Source: Methanomicrobiales archaeon
GTDB lineage: Archaea > Halobacteriota > Methanomicrobia > Methanomicrobiales > Methanospirillaceae
DNA length: 41,479 nucleotides
NCBI GenBank assembly: GCA_025358115.1
Contig: JANYKQ010000062.1
Span: 1-41,479 of the forward strand
Reading direction: 5' to 3'
In this document: piece after piece, positions 31,693 to 39,512 of the stretch
Layout of the letters: every line of letters begins with the position of its first letter
Position numbering within the stretch: position 1 is the first letter of the stretch
The notes under the pieces: generated by a model
What the model was told of the DNA's origin: nothing
What the model saw: only the letters and a program-made list of their open reading frames with translations
The model's database searches: none
Program-made: the position numbers and the translations under genes

Positions 31693-32301
31693 TTATATTT
31701 TTGCTGCTGCAATACCTGCAAGCTGCCGGGTGATCTCGTAATCTGCCGCGGTTCCATTGGTCAGGAAATTCTGGAACACGTCCTTTTTTACAAATACGAT
31801 CAGGTACATCTGTGTGCTGTCACTTTTATCGGAAACTTTGAGTGCTGCGCTGGAATCCCCGATGGTTGGCAGGAGTAATTCTTCAATGGACAGATTTACA
31901 TTATTCTCTTCAACCGACCAGTTCTTCCAGCCCTGTATGGTATCAGGCACTATGAGCGTGATATTTTCAGCAGGGTACACAGAGATTGTCTGTTCAATGA
32001 ATGTTCCGTTGGGGGAGTTCGGCTCATTCTTCTGGTAAACTGCAGAATACCCTTTCTTCCAGCCATGGTCGAGCGCCCAGCCATTCATTTCAGAAACATT
32101 TCTTGCGGCTTTTTCTACAAGGATGAAATTCACGGGGATCTCAGATGGCTGTAAGATCATCGCCGAGGGCTCAGCGGTTGACTGGCTTGTGCCCGGTACG
32201 GCCGGTGCAGCCGGGGCCTGCGATGTACATCCTGCAATACCTACAGAGAGCATGATGAGGCAGGTCATCAGTATCATGAATGCCAGGGACTGTTTTTTCA
32301 T
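31693..32301 (-). CDS. lipoprotein of unknown function
   Basis: A 202-residue protein with a signal peptide and lipobox VGIAGC (about 20-25), then an Ala/Pro/Ser/Thr-rich linker and a globular domain of about 150 residues, likely outside the cell attached by its lipidated Cys25. The domain contains VEKAARNVSEMNGWALDHGW and a C-terminal helix; the alternation suggests an alpha/beta fold. Many methanogens encode paralogous lipoproteins of this layout, but I cannot give a family name. The 25-nt repeat lies just upstream of its promoter region. Confidence 0.78.
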   Translation of the reverse strand: MKKQSLAFMILMTCLIMLSVGIAGCTSQAPAAPAVPGTSQSTAEPSAMILQPSEIPVNFILVEKAARNVSEMNGWALDHGWKKGYSAVYQKNEPNSPNGTFIEQTISVYPAENITLIVPDTIQGWKNWSVEENNVNLSIEELLLPTIGDSSAALKVSDKSDSTQMYLIVFVKKDVFQNFLTNGTAADYEITRQLAGIAAAKI

Positions 32302-32359
32302 GGATATGCATTCACCCGTTTAACGCGATGAATGTTTGCCAGATATGCAAGTCCGTATT

Positions 32360-32431
32360 TTTTTCGGTCTCCGGTTAAAAACCAAATCAAAGTCTGCTCA
32401 ATAATTTTTAACCAGGCCCGGTTGAAAGGAG
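32360..32431 (+). repeat. 25-nt degenerate repeat, third locus
   Basis: Two clear units, AATCAAAGTCTGCTCAATAA at 32385 and AACCAGGCCCGGTTGAAAGG at 32410, are exactly 25 nt apart. A weaker unit at 32360 contains TCTCCGGTTAAAAACC. They show the same alternation of a CTGCTCAA unit and a CCGGTTGAA unit as the array 17 kb away at 15251-15627. This shows that the repeat is dispersed, not a local oddity. Confidence 0.65.
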
Positions 32432-32814
32432 ACAGTTCCCGATGCTACCCACTCTTTGGTTCTTAAAAAAAACCGGAGAGATTTTTTGAACCTGACTACC
32501 GGTTCAACAATTTTCCCCAAAAAAATCCATAAAAAACAGTTCCCGAAAATATTAATCGTCGAAAGCATTGAGGGGAGGACGGATCCCCGTGACCTTTCAC
32601 ATTTCCCGGTGTTTCGATCTGCAATAGACCACAATCACTCCCTCGTAGCAAGAGTGCGCCGCCGTCCTCGGCTGGGTGATTGGTGTATCGGGAGCTTCAT
32701 AAATTTTTTGATATGCTGGGCATTTATGCACAGCACAAAATATAATGCAGCCAAAAAATTATCAGGAACCGCGAGACCGGTACTGGCCCCCCTGCTCATT
32801 GACAGAACTCTTCT
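32432..32814. other. intergenic, no supported gene
   Basis: The stretch is AT-rich apart from a central GC-rich part. It has an ACCGG...CCGGT pair near 32473-32505 and TATA-like sequences near 32700 and 32725. Frames that cross it lack protein character. Confidence 0.35.
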
Positions 32815-33621
32815 TCACCCGCTCACGAGCATCATAGCGCCAATGAGGATAAGTACCGCGGCAAACACGATCTGTAAATTCCGCCCGGAGAAGGTATGGG
32901 CACATCGTACCCCGAACCGGGCGAGCGGAATGGTGGTTGCAGCCAGGATGGCAAAGGTCACGAGATCCACGTAGCCGATCGAGTAAACCGGCAGTCCCGC
33001 CACTCCCCAGCCGTTGATGACATATGCAGTCACTGCACCGGCCGATGAGAAGATCAGGCAGGCCGATGATGTGCCAACTGCCTTGTGCATGGAATAGCCA
33101 AGGAGCATTACGAGGACCGGTACCAGCAGGACGCCCCCGCCGATCCCCGCAAGACCCGATATGATGCCGATAAAAAAACCAATGGCAATGGAGATCACGG
33201 TTGATCCGCGGGGTTCGCAGACCGGGCAGCTGTGGATGTGCCAGACCATGCGGACCGCCATGACGATTATCAGCAGGGCAAAGAATGTCCGGAGAACGAT
33301 GCCCGGCAGGTGGGAGGCGAGTGTGCCCCCCGCAAGGCCGCCGAAGATCGCAGCAAAGCCCATGGGGATCGCCGCTTTCCAGTCGACCGCTCCGCGACTG
33401 TGGTGGGCTAACGCCCCGCTGATCATAGTGGGAATCATCACGGCAAGCGAGGTGCCGAAGGCAAGGCGGGTGGCAAGCGTACTATCCATTCCCCCCAAGA
33501 GAGAGAGCCAGTACTGGACCGGTGTCATCAGGAAGCCACCCCCGACCCCGAAGAGCCCGGAGGCTGTACCGGCGGTTATCCCGGTGATGATGAGAGCGGC
33601 GAATGAGAGGATCGGGTCCAT
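32815..33621 (-). CDS. TauE/SafE-family membrane exporter
   Basis: A 268-residue polytopic protein with about eight helices in two repeated halves. Each half begins with the family's glycine-rich signature: GTASGLFGVGGGFLMTPVQY (about 18-37) and GIISGLAGIGGGVLLVPVLV (about 152-171). TauE/SafE proteins export or exchange small anions such as sulfite and organosulfonates. The central loop contains CPVCEP. The gene stands alone between the repeat-containing gap and a divergent isochorismatase-like gene 72 nt away. It is 1.4 kb outside the phosphonate locus and separated by a lipoprotein gene, so linking it to phosphonates is not justified. Confidence 0.9.
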   Translation of the reverse strand: MDPILSFAALIITGITAGTASGLFGVGGGFLMTPVQYWLSLLGGMDSTLATRLAFGTSLAVMIPTMISGALAHHSRGAVDWKAAIPMGFAAIFGGLAGGTLASHLPGIVLRTFFALLIIVMAVRMVWHIHSCPVCEPRGSTVISIAIGFFIGIISGLAGIGGGVLLVPVLVMLLGYSMHKAVGTSSACLIFSSAGAVTAYVINGWGVAGLPVYSIGYVDLVTFAILAATTIPLARFGVRCAHTFSGRNLQIVFAAVLILIGAMMLVSG

Positions 33622-33693
33622 TAAAGTTCTCCGGAAAAGTGCTGCTGTAGAGTTATTATATTCCGGGTATCAATAGTCTTACCGGGAAGGATC

Positions 33694-34260
33694 ATGGGAA
33701 GACCTGCACTGCTCATCATCGATATGCAGAACGATTTCGTACTGGAGGGAAAGCCGTTACGTGTTACCGGAGCCGCTGCCGTAATACCGAAGATCCAGTC
33801 TGTGCTTGCCGAATTCCGGCAACGAAACCTGCCGGTCTTTCATATCCTGCGGGTGCACCGGCCGGATGGTTCGGACGTGGAGATCACCCGGCAGGATCTC
33901 TTCCGGAAACAGCCCTTTGCCGTTGCCGGCACGCATGGAGCAGCGGTCATCGACGAACTGGTTCCCCTGGCAGGGGAATATGTGCTCACCAAAACCCGGA
34001 TGAGTGCCTTTATCGGAACTGAACTCGACCTGATGCTCCGGACCCTCGGGGTAACGAACCTGGTGGTCTGCGGTATCCAGACCCCCAACTGCATCCGGAC
34101 AACCGCCTTTGACGCCATTGCGTACAATTACCCGGTGGTGCTGGTCGGGGATGCAACCGGGGCAGCCTCAGGAGAAGTGCACCTGACAAACATCCGGGAT
34201 ATGCAGAATATCGGCGTTAAGATCATCAAAACGGTGGATGTGAGCGGTCATCTCGATTGA
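33694..34260 (+). CDS. isochorismatase-like cysteine hydrolase
   Basis: A 188-residue enzyme of the isochorismatase/nicotinamidase superfamily. The catalytic triad is visible: Asp10 in LLIIDMQNDF, Lys100 in VLTKTRMSAF and Cys133 in CGIQTPNCIRTTAFD. The cis-peptide region just before Cys is conserved. Nicotinamidase would show a DxHxxxH metal site (typically DWHPxxHxSF), which is not present, so an amidase of unknown substrate is more likely. The TauE-family gene diverges upstream. A GGAAGGAT element 5 nt before ATG could be the ribosome binding site. Confidence 0.88.
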   Translation: MGRPALLIIDMQNDFVLEGKPLRVTGAAAVIPKIQSVLAEFRQRNLPVFHILRVHRPDGSDVEITRQDLFRKQPFAVAGTHGAAVIDELVPLAGEYVLTKTRMSAFIGTELDLMLRTLGVTNLVVCGIQTPNCIRTTAFDAIAYNYPVVLVGDATGAASGEVHLTNIRDMQNIGVKIIKTVDVSGHLD

Positions 34261-34277
34261 CTTCGGGTAAAAAAAAA

Positions 34278-34580
34278 TTACTGGTTCCTGATATAATCCC
34301 GGAGCAGCCAGATCCCGACCACGATGACGACACAATAATAGATCGCCGAGACAACCGGCACGAACTGGTCGGAGATCCATGTCCTGATCAGGTCCTGCAG
34401 GGTGAAATAGAGCTGGAACGCAGCGATCAGGATGAAAAGTCCGACAATCATATACACGACCCCGAGCCATTCTCTGCCCGGTCTCTTATCTGCTGGTTTT
34501 GAATCTTGTGTCACCGTGGCCACCTTGGGAGGGATATACGGGTTTTCCGGCTCCTGCCGGGAGATCTCTTCACCGGTCAT
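34278..34580 (-). CDS. small two-helix membrane protein
   Basis: 100 residues: a hydrophilic, Pro-rich cytosolic N-terminus of about 38 residues, then two membrane helices (about 39-60 and 74-94) with a short loop QDLIRTWISDQFVP. Its ATG overlaps the stop of the upstream PGF-CTERM lipoprotein gene by 4 nt (ATGA), so the two are translationally coupled and probably function together at the membrane. No named family is recognised. Confidence 0.75.
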   Translation of the reverse strand: MTGEEISRQEPENPYIPPKVATVTQDSKPADKRPGREWLGVVYMIVGLFILIAAFQLYFTLQDLIRTWISDQFVPVVSAIYYCVVIVVGIWLLRDYIRNQ

Positions 34581-35536
34581 CTTCGTCCCCTCCTCAGGTG
34601 CACGAGCACGGCAAGGGAACCAAGTGCTACCAACCCAAGCGGTGCAGCAAAGCCCGGGGCTTTCATCGTCGTGTAGGGTACCGGGGACATCCCTGCCGGA
34701 CCTGAGTCCTGGACAAACTTCGAAGTCTCGATCTGCTTTGTCACAAACTGGGTGTTCCTGTCCACCTGCATACCCGGCCGGAGCCGGACATTCCCCTCGC
34801 CCCGTTTGACGATCGTCTCGTTCTTCCAGACCAGCACTTCAACAACATAATTGTACTGGTCGGGGACCGAGAGGGTGACGCTCGACACTCTCGTTGCATC
34901 CGGCCGGATACTCTCAACTGAGGCCCGCTGCTTGTCCGCGAGCAGCCGGGCATCTTCTTCCTTGGCCTTCACTTCGATCTCGAACGGTCCGCTTGCTGCA
35001 CGGTTATCGTTGGTAAAATAGACATCGGTCTGGATGTCCACGCGGTCTCCGGACACTTTCTTTACCAGGAAGTCGATGTCGGAGATCGCAAGGCCGGTCT
35101 CCTGGTTGTCGGGAGTAAGCCGCTCAAGGTTATATGCGGTGATCTCCCCCTGTCCCTTGCGCTGGCCGTTTTCAAAGACAGTGCTCACCAGGCGGTAGGA
35201 ACCTTTCCGGGGGAGGACGAGGGTCTGGGAGATCGACCCGGAACCCCGTATGCCGAGATATCCGGCATCGCCGGTCTGTTCGGCCACCACGAGACCACTT
35301 CCGGTATCATAGGCCCTGAGCTGGACACGGGAGATTCCGGAGGATACCCCGTAGGTGTTCTGTACGTCGGTAGTTACGTTTAAGGTGACATCGGCCCCCG
35401 TCACACTCTGGGCGCCGACGGTGATGCTGGATACGGTGACCCCGCTCTCCCTGAGGCAGCCGGCGCTCAGGACCAGCACCGTAAGGCAGAGGAGCAGCAC
35501 GACCGGCAGTGCGGTGTGGATACGTTTGTTGACCAT
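34577..35536 (-). CDS. lipoprotein with PGF-CTERM-like C-terminus (DUF7490-like)
   Basis: 319 residues. The N-terminus has a signal peptide with lipobox LSAGC (Cys27). The body has two beta-rich repeats of about 120 residues, including TVSSITVGAQSVTGADVTLN and a related LAISDIDFLVKKVSGDRVDI, which resemble paired DUF7490-type domains of methanogen surface proteins. The C-terminus, KAPGFAAPLGLVALGSLAVL followed by VHLRRGRR, is a PGF-CTERM-like tripartite tail for archaeosortase. Having both a lipobox and a PGF tail would anchor both ends. It is coupled to the 100-residue membrane protein. The function is unknown; a structural or sensing role at the surface is plausible. Confidence 0.82.
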   Translation of the reverse strand: MVNKRIHTALPVVLLLCLTVLVLSAGCLRESGVTVSSITVGAQSVTGADVTLNVTTDVQNTYGVSSGISRVQLRAYDTGSGLVVAEQTGDAGYLGIRGSGSISQTLVLPRKGSYRLVSTVFENGQRKGQGEITAYNLERLTPDNQETGLAISDIDFLVKKVSGDRVDIQTDVYFTNDNRAASGPFEIEVKAKEEDARLLADKQRASVESIRPDATRVSSVTLSVPDQYNYVVEVLVWKNETIVKRGEGNVRLRPGMQVDRNTQFVTKQIETSKFVQDSGPAGMSPVPYTTMKAPGFAAPLGLVALGSLAVLVHLRRGRR

Positions 35537-35706
35537 GAATTCTCTCCAAAACAGTATTATTCGTTGTTATTTATGCACGATCATTTTATTTCACAATCGC
35601 AACGTTGACCCGCGCTGGTGTTTACCGGGAAGGGCAGGTACATCAGTTCAACCCAACTGATTTGAGGAGCCCTGGCTAAAAAACCGAACCATTCATTACG
35701 GAACAA

Positions 35707-36201
35707 ATGAATTTCGTTGCTATGAAAGAGCATTTTCAAGATCAAGCCATTCTGCGACCCTGCCTTCTCCTTCTTATTCTTATTTCCCTCTCCTGTATCC
35801 TCCCCGTATCCGCTCTTCCACCCTTACCGGTTGCAAATTTTACTGCAGACCCGCAGGAGGGTTCCGCCCAGGAGCCGGTCCAGTTCACCGATACCTCAAC
35901 GGGAACCCCTGAATCCTGGCACTGGGATTTTGGCGACGGGACCGGTTCGACACTCCAAAACCCCCGTCATACCTACCCGTACCTGGGAGTGTACAAAGTA
36001 TCACTGACCGTTGCGAATGCAGCCGGTAATACCTCCCTGTCAAAAGAGATTTACATGGCTGACAGCGGGACCCGGGTCCCGACCACCATACCGCTACCCG
36101 GCCTGCCTTCGAAGACACCGGCTCCACAATCCCCGCCGGGTCTGATGGTTGCGCTGGCAGCCCCCCTCATCGTTCTTTTCCTCTGGCCGGAAAGACGGTG
36201 A
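35707..36201 (+). CDS. secreted PKD-domain protein
   Basis: 164 residues: signal peptide (about 17-37), one PKD domain (about 43-118) with the hallmark WHWDFGDGTGS (72-82) and HTYPYLGVYKVSLTVAN, a Pro/Thr-rich linker, and a C-terminal membrane helix (about 144-160) ending WPERR. PKD domains mediate surface protein-protein or protein-glycan contacts in methanogens. The tail after PGL is anchor-like but is not a canonical PGF motif. An internal ATG at 35722 (MKEHFQD) is a possible true start. Confidence 0.85.
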   Translation: MNFVAMKEHFQDQAILRPCLLLLILISLSCILPVSALPPLPVANFTADPQEGSAQEPVQFTDTSTGTPESWHWDFGDGTGSTLQNPRHTYPYLGVYKVSLTVANAAGNTSLSKEIYMADSGTRVPTTIPLPGLPSKTPAPQSPPGLMVALAAPLIVLFLWPERR

Positions 36202-36206
36202 ATTCG

Positions 36207-36221
36207 GCCGGGTAACCCGGC
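36207..36221 (+). terminator. short GC-rich hairpin after the PKD gene
   Basis: GCCGGG-TAA-CCCGGC, a perfect 6-bp stem, lies 6 nt after the stop codon. The sequence after it is C-rich rather than T-rich, so termination is uncertain. Confidence 0.3.
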
Positions 36222-36431
36222 AGGGGAATTCCCCTCCCCCTTCATTACCGGGAATGGTTCTCTCTTAAAAAAAGTCCATGTGGAGGGGGTGAACCCCATG
36301 CAGAAGTCCGATGAGAAATGATTTCGCGAGGGGGTAAAAACGAAAACGGTCCTGTGGATTTTCTTGAGGAAAACAATTTCCCCGGAAAAAAGATGTAAAA
36401 AAAAGAACCGGAATACCGTCAATCGGTATCG

Positions 36432-36734
36432 TTATTCACAATAGATATCGTTGGCCCATTCCTCGATGACCCGCTTCGGCGGCTTACCCCGTCCGCCACC
36501 CCGGGACTGCCGGGGCGGGGCTGCGCTCCGGTCCGCTTCAGTCTCTTCATCATCCAGGCTGAGCTCTTTTGACGCCGGGGTTTTCTCAGCCGGCTTCTCT
36601 TCCGGGCGCGGGGCCGGTTGCCGGTAGTTGTGCTGCTGCGGCCTGCGGCCATGATGCCGGGGTCCCTCTCTCCGGGGATTCTGGGTGTTTGGTGTTGTGG
36701 GGGACGGTTGTGGATTGGGGGTATCTTCAGCCAT
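36432..36734 (-). CDS. small disordered protein with a conserved-looking C-terminal tail
   Basis: The start is placed at ATG 36734 (MAEDTPNPQPSP) because the part of the frame upstream of it lacks protein character. The 100 residues are almost entirely low complexity: Pro/Asn/Thr-rich first, then Arg/His/Gln-rich (RREGPRHHGRRPQQHNY), an acidic patch (ELSLDDEETEAD), and an RGG-like stretch (RQSRGGGRGKPPKR) before the ordered-looking end VIEEWANDIYCE. RGG and Arg/Gly stretches often bind RNA, so an RNA-associated role is possible. No domain is recognised. It is convergent with the PKD gene. Confidence 0.65.
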   Translation of the reverse strand: MAEDTPNPQPSPTTPNTQNPRREGPRHHGRRPQQHNYRQPAPRPEEKPAEKTPASKELSLDDEETEADRSAAPPRQSRGGGRGKPPKRVIEEWANDIYCE

Positions 36735-37083
36735 ACGTGTCAGGACAGATAATACGGGATTGGTTACAGAAATAGTTTGCCCTACCCCTGTTACAGGCAG
36801 AATTATTTCCGGAAAAAATTCAATACCGTTGATCCATCTCATACCGGGCCGGCTGGATTCCCGGAGATGCACGTATGAATGGCGGGTATCCCCCAGCCCG
36901 TATTCACCAACCTGCTCCGGTCATTCAGGGAACTCGAAAAAAACAACAGGAGTTTTTCATGAAATGCGGGAATTTTTTTTACCATGGATTGCGGTTGACA
37001 AACGCGATGTCCGGACCCGGATAATGCACACCTAAATACCCTAACGTCTTATTTTGTTGCACCAGAAGTTTGTCCGGTCAACC
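36735..37083. other. divergent intergenic region with a TATA-like box
   Basis: 349 nt between the disordered-protein gene and the acyl-CoA synthetase gene. CCTAAATACC at 37031-37040 is a plausible box A for the synthetase, giving a leader of about 20 nt. No gene or structured RNA is recognised in the rest. Confidence 0.4.
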
Positions 37084-38625
37084 ATGTCGAACGTCACCAC
37101 CCTGCTGGATGCAAAGAGTGTCCCCGAGGCCAAGGCAGCCCTCATCTGCCCCTCCCGCAACGAGGTCTACAGCTACGGGAAACTCCGCAGCGAGATGAAC
37201 CGGATCGGCCAGGGACTCTCAAACCTTGAGGTGAAAAAAGGTGACCGGGTCTGTATCTATCTCGACAGTTCACCCGAGTATCTGATCAGTTACTTTGCAA
37301 TCTGGCGGATTGGTGCGGTTGCCGTCCCGACCAACAGCGTGTACCGGGGAGAGGAGCTGCTGCACGCGATCAACAATGCCGGCGCCGTAGCGATCATCAC
37401 CGATGGACAGGGTATCGGGGTTGTTGCCGGTATACGGGCACAATCCCCCACGCTGGTTCACATCATCTGCACCTCAGGTTCCTGCTCAGGATCGGTTGCC
37501 TGGTCCTCATTTCCCCCGGCTCCCGTGACCATGCGGGCAGTAAACTGTGCACCCGATGATCTCTGCCATATCCAGTATACGGCCGGCACCACCGGCAAAC
37601 CCAAAGGAGCAATGCTCTCGCACGGCAACTGGATGACCGCACTCGATGCCGAGCGCGAAGCCCTCCGGATGCGCCCGGACGATGTGTATCTCGGGATCTA
37701 CCCGATGGGCCATGTCGGGCTCTCGTGGAGCCTGGCAATGCTCCGCGCCGGCGGCACTAATGTGGTTATGGAACGTTTCGAGCTGGGTCTGTATCTTGAA
37801 CTTGCCGAGAAATACCGCGTCACGGTTCTGGCCGGCATGCCCCCGGTCATTCACTCTCTCAACACCGCCCCGCCCGGCACCGAGAAGCATCTCGGGGATG
37901 TCCGGGTGATCATATCCGGAGGAGGACAACTCCTCCCGGTGGTCTGGGAGGCCTTTGACAACCGGTATCACATCCCGGTTGCCAATTCATACGGGCTCTC
38001 AGAAACGATCGTGATCGGTTCCGGTACCACGACCCTGCCCGAGTACCCGCACCTGACCCGGAATTACCGGAGCGTTGGCGTTGCCGTCGGGTATACCGAA
38101 GTAAAGATTGTGGATGCCGGAGATCCGGAGACGGAGATGCCCTGTGCAGAAACCGGTGAGATCGCGCTCCGCGGCCCCTCGGTCGCCCAGGGCTACTGGC
38201 GGATGCCGGAAGCAACTGCCGAAGTATTCCGGCACGACGGCTGGTTCCTGACCGGGGATATCGGCTACCTGGATGCAGAAGGCATCCTGTTCATCACCGA
38301 CCGGAAGAAAGACATGATCATCATGTCGGGCTGGAAGGTGTACCCGACAGAAGTCGAGAACGTGATCATCCGCCACCCGGCAGTTGCCGATGTCGCTGTC
38401 TTTGGGGTGCCGGATGAGCGGAAAGGCGAGATCCCGGTTGCCGCGGTGGTGCTCATGCCCGGAGCAACCCTCACCGATTCCCAGCTCGAAACCTACTGCC
38501 GGGATCATCTTGCCGGGTACAAGATCCCGCGAAGACTCGTGATCGTGGACTCACTGCCCCGCGTCCATGGATGGAAGTTATTGCGCAGGGACCTCCGGCA
38601 AAAGTTCGGCGGATCTGGCTTGTAA
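37084..38625 (+). CDS. AMP-forming acyl-CoA synthetase / ligase
   Basis: 513 residues from ATG 37084; the open frame runs back to 37054 without protein character. Family ANL adenylating enzyme, activating a carboxylic acid as acyl-AMP and then the CoA thioester. The phosphate loop is YTAGTTGKPKG (165-175), followed by NSYGLSE (A5), the GDIGYLD and DRKKDMIIMSGWKVYPTEVE motifs (A7-A8), and a C-terminal catalytic Lys at about 498 in HGWKLLRRDLR. The last motif has GWK where TSGK is usual, but the Lys is kept. The substrate cannot be read from sequence; long- or medium-chain and aromatic acids are all possible. No operon partner: the next gene has its own promoter. Confidence 0.9.
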   Translation: MSNVTTLLDAKSVPEAKAALICPSRNEVYSYGKLRSEMNRIGQGLSNLEVKKGDRVCIYLDSSPEYLISYFAIWRIGAVAVPTNSVYRGEELLHAINNAGAVAIITDGQGIGVVAGIRAQSPTLVHIICTSGSCSGSVAWSSFPPAPVTMRAVNCAPDDLCHIQYTAGTTGKPKGAMLSHGNWMTALDAEREALRMRPDDVYLGIYPMGHVGLSWSLAMLRAGGTNVVMERFELGLYLELAEKYRVTVLAGMPPVIHSLNTAPPGTEKHLGDVRVIISGGGQLLPVVWEAFDNRYHIPVANSYGLSETIVIGSGTTTLPEYPHLTRNYRSVGVAVGYTEVKIVDAGDPETEMPCAETGEIALRGPSVAQGYWRMPEATAEVFRHDGWFLTGDIGYLDAEGILFITDRKKDMIIMSGWKVYPTEVENVIIRHPAVADVAVFGVPDERKGEIPVAAVVLMPGATLTDSQLETYCRDHLAGYKIPRRLVIVDSLPRVHGWKLLRRDLRQKFGGSGL

Positions 38626-38717
38626 TGCCATTTGGCGGGATATTCTGCGACAAAATCCTGCGGGCCCCCACAAACCTTTTAAGGCGGCTGTAAATAATAT
38701 TAGCCGGTACAACCTCT

Positions 38718-39341
38718 ATGGACACAAGAAGCCGCATACAGGACGTTCCCGCGAGCGGGAAAGTCAAGAAGCGGACCACCGGCATCGTGGGGCTCAACCT
38801 GCTCCTTGATGGTGGTTTTCCTGAGGGGACCCTCATCATGATCTACGGGACTCCGGTTGCCGGCGTTGATCTTTCGGCAAAGCAGTTCTGGCAGGCTGAA
38901 GGGGGAGAAGAGGGCACCTACCTTATCAATGAGGGGGATGTTGAAGTCGGAATGATCGATGCCCTCGATCTCCATCCCGAGATGTACATCCCCCAGATGG
39001 CGGGTGGCCGGATCGTTGTGGATTCGCTCTCGACTATCATCATCAAGTACGGGATTGACGAAGCCCTCAAATTCTTAAAAAAGGCCCGTGAAGAGATGAG
39101 AAAACGCGGTGCGAACCTGCTTTTTATCGTTTACACTGGTATCCACACCCCCATGGAGATGACGAGGATCATGCGGGCATCCGATCTCGTCATCGAATTC
39201 AAGACCGATATTCACCAGGCCGATATCGAGCGGACACTCGCAGTGCATAAAATAAAGGACGCAGCAGCACCCCAGAGGTTGCTCCCGTTTATCATCACCG
39301 ATAAGGGAATCGAAGCCTCGACCACATCGCGGGTCGTGTAA
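38718..39341 (+). CDS. RAD55/KaiC-like RecA-fold protein with degenerate P-loop
   Basis: A 207-residue RecA-superfamily protein of the RAD55/KaiC-like kind common in Euryarchaeota. It has KKRTTGIVGLNLLLDGGFPE (18-37), a typical entry strand. The Walker A position reads YGTPVAGVDLSAKQ (43-56), with Val and Asp where GK[ST] is required, so ATP binding is probably lost. The Walker B-like strand GRIVVDSLS (about 95-103) is kept, as is the C-terminal part VHKIKDAAAPQRLLPFIITD. It is shorter than canonical KaiC-like proteins (about 230-250). Such proteins are often regulatory partners rather than enzymes. A TAAATAATATTA box (38691-38702) lies upstream of its ATG. Confidence 0.8.
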   Translation: MDTRSRIQDVPASGKVKKRTTGIVGLNLLLDGGFPEGTLIMIYGTPVAGVDLSAKQFWQAEGGEEGTYLINEGDVEVGMIDALDLHPEMYIPQMAGGRIVVDSLSTIIIKYGIDEALKFLKKAREEMRKRGANLLFIVYTGIHTPMEMTRIMRASDLVIEFKTDIHQADIERTLAVHKIKDAAAPQRLLPFIITDKGIEASTTSRVV

Positions 39342-39512
39342 TTCCTGCCGGCAAAATGTCTTGCCATATTCTTTTCTTTTTACCTGCCGGGCACGTCAGG
39401 TAGTGTTCCGGTACCGGATTGCAAATGAAGCCTGATTCAGCCGGTTCAGGAAATTTATTCAGAATAAAAACATATATTCGCAGATAAGGACGATATTTAT
39501 AGTCAACAAAAA

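Noticed and set aside
32456-32974. 172-codon plus-strand frame
   Set aside because: It runs from repeat-rich intergenic DNA into the antisense of the TauE-family gene and has no coherent protein character.
32815-33621. TauE-family exporter as part of the phosphonate locus
   Set aside because: It is separated by a lipoprotein gene and repeat-containing DNA, has its own context, and the family mainly moves sulfite or sulfonates.
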